This document shows positions 60,821 through 64,000 of a stretch of DNA of 64,000 nucleotides, in pieces (position 1 is the first letter of the stretch; every line of letters starts with the position of its first letter). The translations under genes were made by a program, and so were the position numbers. The notes beneath the pieces were generated by a model that was not told where the DNA came from, ran no database searches, and saw only the letters and a list, made by a program, of their open reading frames with translations. The stretch lies in assembly GCF_003369915.1 (NCBI RefSeq), contig NC_046676.1, positions 18,024,001-18,088,000 of the forward strand. The letters run 5' to 3'. This DNA is from Drosophila miranda. Taxonomy: Eukaryota; Arthropoda; Insecta; Diptera; Drosophilidae.

Positions 60821-60990
60821 CTACGTTGATGGAGAACGAGAAACGATACGAACGGTGAGCTAATGGCGCAAATAGTCCTCTATATATCCTCCGATTTGTA
60901 CCTTTGATTCTTTTATATATTTCGTATTCCCGATCTTTCTTGATTCGCCGCTAAAGCACTTTTGATGGAGCTCTCCCAAAAATCACTCGG

Positions 60991-60997
60991 TTTTATA
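60991..60997 (-). promoter_or_regulatory. TATA box of l(2)efl
   Basis: TATAAAA on the minus strand, 171 bp upstream of the ATG. It implies a start near 60965 and a leader of about 145 nt. Confidence 0.6.
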
Positions 60998-61135
60998 CCC
61001 TCACCAGTCTGTTTACAGTCTGTGCTAAAAATATGAAAATTTATTTCTCATCTAATTTTAGGCGAGCGTCATACATTCTGTATAGAGAACACAGAGCTTG
61101 TATACCGCACTTATAAGCATGTATCGGTTTTGTGC

Positions 61136-61143
61136 GAATATTC
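61136..61143. promoter_or_regulatory. Heat-shock-type element GAATATTC
   Basis: Inverted GAA-N2-TTC pair, the minimal HSF contact unit, followed by another TTC at 61151-61153. It is about 170 bp upstream of the inferred l(2)efl start. Confidence 0.5.
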
Positions 61144-61197
61144 CAAAGATTTCTTGTCGTGGGAGACACTGACGCCCGTCTATGACGATGACCTGTG

Positions 61198-61205
61198 GAA
61201 TATTC
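61198..61205. promoter_or_regulatory. Heat-shock-type element GAATATTC
   Basis: Second identical GAATATTC, 62 bp from the first. Confidence 0.5.
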
Positions 61206-61222
61206 TATAACAACTTAGTTAA

Positions 61223-61235
61223 GAACGGAATTTTC
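61223..61235. promoter_or_regulatory. Heat-shock-type element GAACGGAATTTTC
   Basis: Contains GAA at 61223-61225 and GAATTTTC at 61228-61235: an extended set of HSF-like half sites, spaced 30 bp from the second element. Confidence 0.45.
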
Positions 61236-62182
61236 TAGGGCAAACCAAATATGAATCACATCACAGGCGCAGTTTATGTTTGTTTGCCGGATTTTGTTAT
61301 ATTTTGTAGGTATTACTTTCTATCTAAACGATACTAGACAGCCCACACACACATTTGGCCCTGGAAAGTGTTTTCCAGATGTGCCAAATGAAACAACAAA
61401 ATGATTTTATAGAAAATGCCAGAATATACGCCCTAAAATTGCTATATTGTATGCATATGTGGGTGTACATATATTCATACATATGTATATGTATGCACAT
61501 GTATATCAAGAGATTTTCATAATTTTCTACCTGTGGAGATGGCTGATTTGACGTGGCCAATATGAAAATACTTTTGGCAGCTAAATGAGCTTTCAAACTA
61601 TTTAAAGCATCTCTGCCTCCGCGGGTATGCTGAGTCATGTCGCGTGCGAGATGACGTCGGGGAAATGTTGACAAACAAAACAAAAGAATTTGATCAAGAA
61701 ATGTATTGTGTCAAGATTTCATCAAAGATGCTTGCCTATAGGGTGCACACATCCCCATTCCCCATTCATGAATATAAACCGATGGTAGACCTTTTTCGAA
61801 TGATTCACCCTGTAATTGCATGTGGCCCCCATGCAGACGAACAGTGGGACAAGAACCCTCCACACACACACGAACACACAGAGGGACTTCTGCATGTGCA
61901 AGAGTACATAAATTAGAGTGTACACGTGTGTGTGTGTGTCTAGAGAAAGCGAAAAGCCGACGACTGGGGTCCCGATTCCAGTTCCCGTTGCAGTTGCTTT
62001 GCCGAACGCCCAGCCCCAGCAGTTGTTGCCACGTGACACTCGCCACAGGACATGCATGTACCACGTGAGGAAGTACAGTGAAAGTTATGAAGAAAAGCCC
62101 CCGCTTTAGGTGAAACTAAAAACCAATAACGAAAAATACAAAAAGGAGCATCTGCAAAAACAGGCCATTAGTAACCGAAACG
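61236..62182. other. Intergenic region between l(2)efl and the cysteine-rich gene
   Basis: No supported gene. It holds (CA)n-like words near 61860-61880, (GT)n near 61925-61938, ATATGTAT-rich DNA near 61450-61510, and presumably the promoter of the following gene. Confidence 0.6.
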
Positions 62183-62757
62183 ATGCGAAAGGTCAGACCA
62201 TATTGGAAAAAGGAAAATAATTTGAAAAATATAAAAAAGTAATTTGATTATTTTGTTGCTAATTGTGTTAAGGTGATCACAGGGCTGCCCTTGGCATCGC
62301 GGTGGTTGCTTCTGGGCTGCTGCCTGCGACTGTCCCTGCTCCTGGTGCCCGCACCGGCCGATGCACAGGCGCATCTAACGAAGCGCAGCTACTCGGACCA
62401 GAGCGTTCACGGCTATATGACAGAGGTCTGTGGTGTGCGGGTGAGTGGAGCTGGAGATTGGCCCAATTAACCCCTCCCCCCTTGGATTGTTTGATCATAT
62501 TGCAGCGCACCTGCTGGTGGAACGAGGTGTGCAAGGAGGAGTTCCAGAGCCTGTTTCGGTGCAAGTGTCCACAGTACTCCTACTGCCGGTGAGTGCGTTA
62601 CGTGACCATCTTCTCGAAGGCGAATCCGCTGATGCACAGCGGATGCTTGTCTCGTTTCACTGTTTACAGCTCCCCGGGACGCTATTACAATGCTTACTGC
62701 TCCATGACGGACACTGGCTATATTTGGACTCAGCCCAACTGGGATTGGGGGACGTAG
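62183..62757 (+). CDS. Small secreted cysteine-rich protein, unrecognised
   Basis: Proposed exons 62183-62191, 62273-62440, 62506-62588, 62670-62757; 115 aa. I do not recognise the family. Residues 14-34 (WLLLGCCLRLSLLLV, then PAPADA) form a strong signal peptide, and Lys40-Arg41 is a possible prohormone cleavage site. The remaining 74 residues hold seven Cys at 56, 62, 68, 78, 80, 86 and 97, plus aromatic motifs (CWWNEVC, CPQYSYC, GRYYNAYC, TGYIWTQPNWDW). The three later exons are well supported by phase and protein-like sequence. The first exon is weak: an in-frame TAA at 62240 means the start must come from upstream. The ATG at 62183 (Met-Arg-Lys) needs a poor donor GTCAGA, while ATG 62056 (Met-Tyr-His) has a better donor GTGAGG at 62065. 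The odd Cys number may mean a disulfide-linked dimer. AATAAA at 63012-63017 gives a 3' UTR of about 270 nt. Confidence 0.65.
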
Positions 62758-63416
62758 AGCACACGTATAGCCCACGTAGAGCCCACGGATTACGGCCCTG
62801 CTCCACCCACTGCCCAACACCCGCTGTGACGTCAAAGACACTGACTGCTGATTGTATGCTTCCATCTCCAAAGTGGCCTCCAAACTCCAAATCGATTCTC
62901 TATTCATTGCACCATTAATTGTAAACTTAATCGAGCACGTTCACAACAAAATCGTATCGAATTTCGCCATCGAACTGTTATCGATGGCGTTTGCACCATA
63001 TAATCGAATCGAATAAAGCCTTACTTTTGGCCCTCACTGTTCTGTCGTATTGGAAAATCAATATACGCTTTCCAATCTCCAACAGCTTGCGGCAGGGCCA
63101 CAGTGGGGCAATCAGACGCACATCTGAAAATTTCCAGGCATTTCAAACCATTTACCGAGCGGATGGGCTAGGGCCCAGTGTGCTGGGGACCAGCAGGCGC
63201 AGGCGCCAAAAATGAAAGCGAAAATCGAAAAGCGTGGGACTATCAGCGTCAGTGCGTGTGGGGGAGTGGAGTGGAGTTCGTGGTCCAAAGGCAGTTAATC
63301 TATTGCCAGCACAACATATAGACACCGCCAACAGATGTTAGCAGAGCAGAAAATCGCGCAAGCAGAGCACAAGTAAACTTCTGCCACTAGAAAAACGCAA
63401 ATCAGAGGACTTCCAA
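62758..63416 (+). other. 3' UTR of the cysteine-rich gene and 5' flank of Pal2
   Basis: The left part runs to the AATAAA at 63012-63017. After it comes a GC-richer block with AGGCGCAGGCGCC at 63185-63210 and an initiator-like GTCAGTG at 63249-63255, which may belong to the Pal2 promoter. Confidence 0.55.
63012..63017 (+). terminator. Poly(A) signal of the cysteine-rich gene
   Basis: AATAAA 255 nt after the stop codon. Confidence 0.5.
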
Positions 63417-64000
63417 ATGTCGTGCATTCATCTTGTGGCGCTGCTGGCGCTCTGCCTGGGAGCAGTGGCCGCGAACAGCAACCACCTGCCAGGGGGGGTG
63501 AACCTCAACGAACGGTTCTTCAACCAGGTGAGGGCGCTTATCAAGCGCCGAATGCAGCAGAAGGACCTTCAGGTGAGCTAGTCTCCACCAAAAAACTGTG
63601 TCGTTCATATCGTCAGGGGTTGTCCACTGTCCGTTGCAGCCGCCGCAGATGCCACTGGTGGACGATGAGGTGGCCCTGCAGAACCAGCGCAGCTACGACA
63701 ATGTACCCATTCCGGCGGCCAGTGTGCCCACTCCTGTGCTCGTGGAGAACTGGCCCACCGAGCAGCACAGCTTCGGCCAGGTCACCGCCGTCTCCGTGGA
63801 CCCACAGGGCAATCCAGTCATTTTCCATCGCGCCGACCGCTACTGGGACGTAAAGTAGGTCAACAGCTGTCGCAGTTGCATAGTAACAAGTGTCTACTCT
63901 CACGTGGGACACGTATACATATCTGATTTGTGTGTCCAATCTGCTTGCAGCACCTTCAACGAAAGCAATATCTACTACCTCATCGAGTACGGGCCGATTA
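63417..64000 (+). CDS. Pal2: Peptidyl-alpha-hydroxyglycine alpha-amidating lyase, 5' part
   Basis: Exons 63417-63572, 63640-63854 and 63951 to beyond the window edge; only the first 140 or so codons are present. The enzyme does the second step of neuropeptide C-terminal amidation, splitting the hydroxyglycine made by Phm into the amide and glyoxylate in the secretory pathway; it is zinc-dependent. The start MSCIHLVALLALCLGAVAA is a signal peptide cleaved near Ala19. The visible core, FGQVTAVSVDPQGN then VIFHRADRYWD, corresponds to the first propeller blade of the PAL catalytic core (GQVAGV..VIFHRGDHVWD in the mammalian enzyme), including the Arg of the FHR motif. The choice of Pal2 and not the paralogue Pal1 rests on remembered gene neighbourhood (Pde8, St1, St3, Pal2) and is less sure than the family. 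Confidence 0.85.

Noticed and set aside
1..64000. CRISPR arrays, prokaryotic operons, rRNA or tRNA genes
   Set aside because: No spaced repeat array, no ribosomal sequence and no cloverleaf was noticed; gene structure is eukaryotic throughout. tRNA absence was judged by eye, not with a scanner.

Overview
The window is animal DNA from a Drosophila species. The proteins read off its exons match the Drosophila 59F-60A (Muller element C) genes retn, Pde8, St1, St3, l(2)efl and Pal2 in order of domains and length. They differ from the D. melanogaster versions in many low-complexity stretches. Abundant (CA)n, (CT)n, (CAG)n and GTATCTG-type simple sequence suggests a non-melanogaster species, possibly of the obscura group, but the species is an inference. 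Genes were identified from remembered family sequences; no database search was run. Intron boundaries were placed by GT..AG sites and reading-frame phase, and every chain given below keeps phase from start to stop.

Layout: 1-5.8 kb is upstream intergenic DNA. From 5.8 to 28.9 kb lies retn (dead ringer, + strand), an ARID transcription factor of 11 coding exons with a first intron of about 9 kb. A 67-codon reading frame with its own TATA box and poly(A) signal (18618-18821) sits on the same strand inside retn intron 5. From 28.9 to 39 kb is about 10 kb of intergenic DNA with simple repeats and a few promoter-like sites. From 39.5 to 56.2 kb lies Pde8 (+ strand), a cAMP-specific phosphodiesterase with REC-like, PAS and catalytic domains and three candidate alternative first coding exons (39475, 44509, 47276).

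The last 8 kb is gene-dense: two tandem cytosolic sulfotransferases St1 and St3 (+), the small heat-shock protein l(2)efl (-, convergent with St3), a small secreted cysteine-rich protein I do not recognise (+), and the first three exons of Pal2 (+), a peptide-amidating lyase that runs off the right edge.

Most interesting: (1) a 34-codon in-frame open extension after the Pde8 TAG stop, closed by a tandem TAG-TGA, suggesting stop-codon readthrough; (2) the nested microprotein frame in retn; (3) a 69-nt, frame-preserving, stop-free intron in retn that could be retained as an exitron; (4) a perfect CRE (TGACGTCA) inside an intron of this cAMP phosphodiesterase gene; (5) three GAANNTTC heat-shock-type elements upstream of l(2)efl; (6) a family of GTATCTG/CAGATAC palindromes scattered through the introns; (7) a diverged 86-bp direct duplication ahead of St1. 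The genes do not form a single pathway; the St1/St3 pair is a tandem paralogue set and the rest is ordinary chromosomal neighbourhood.
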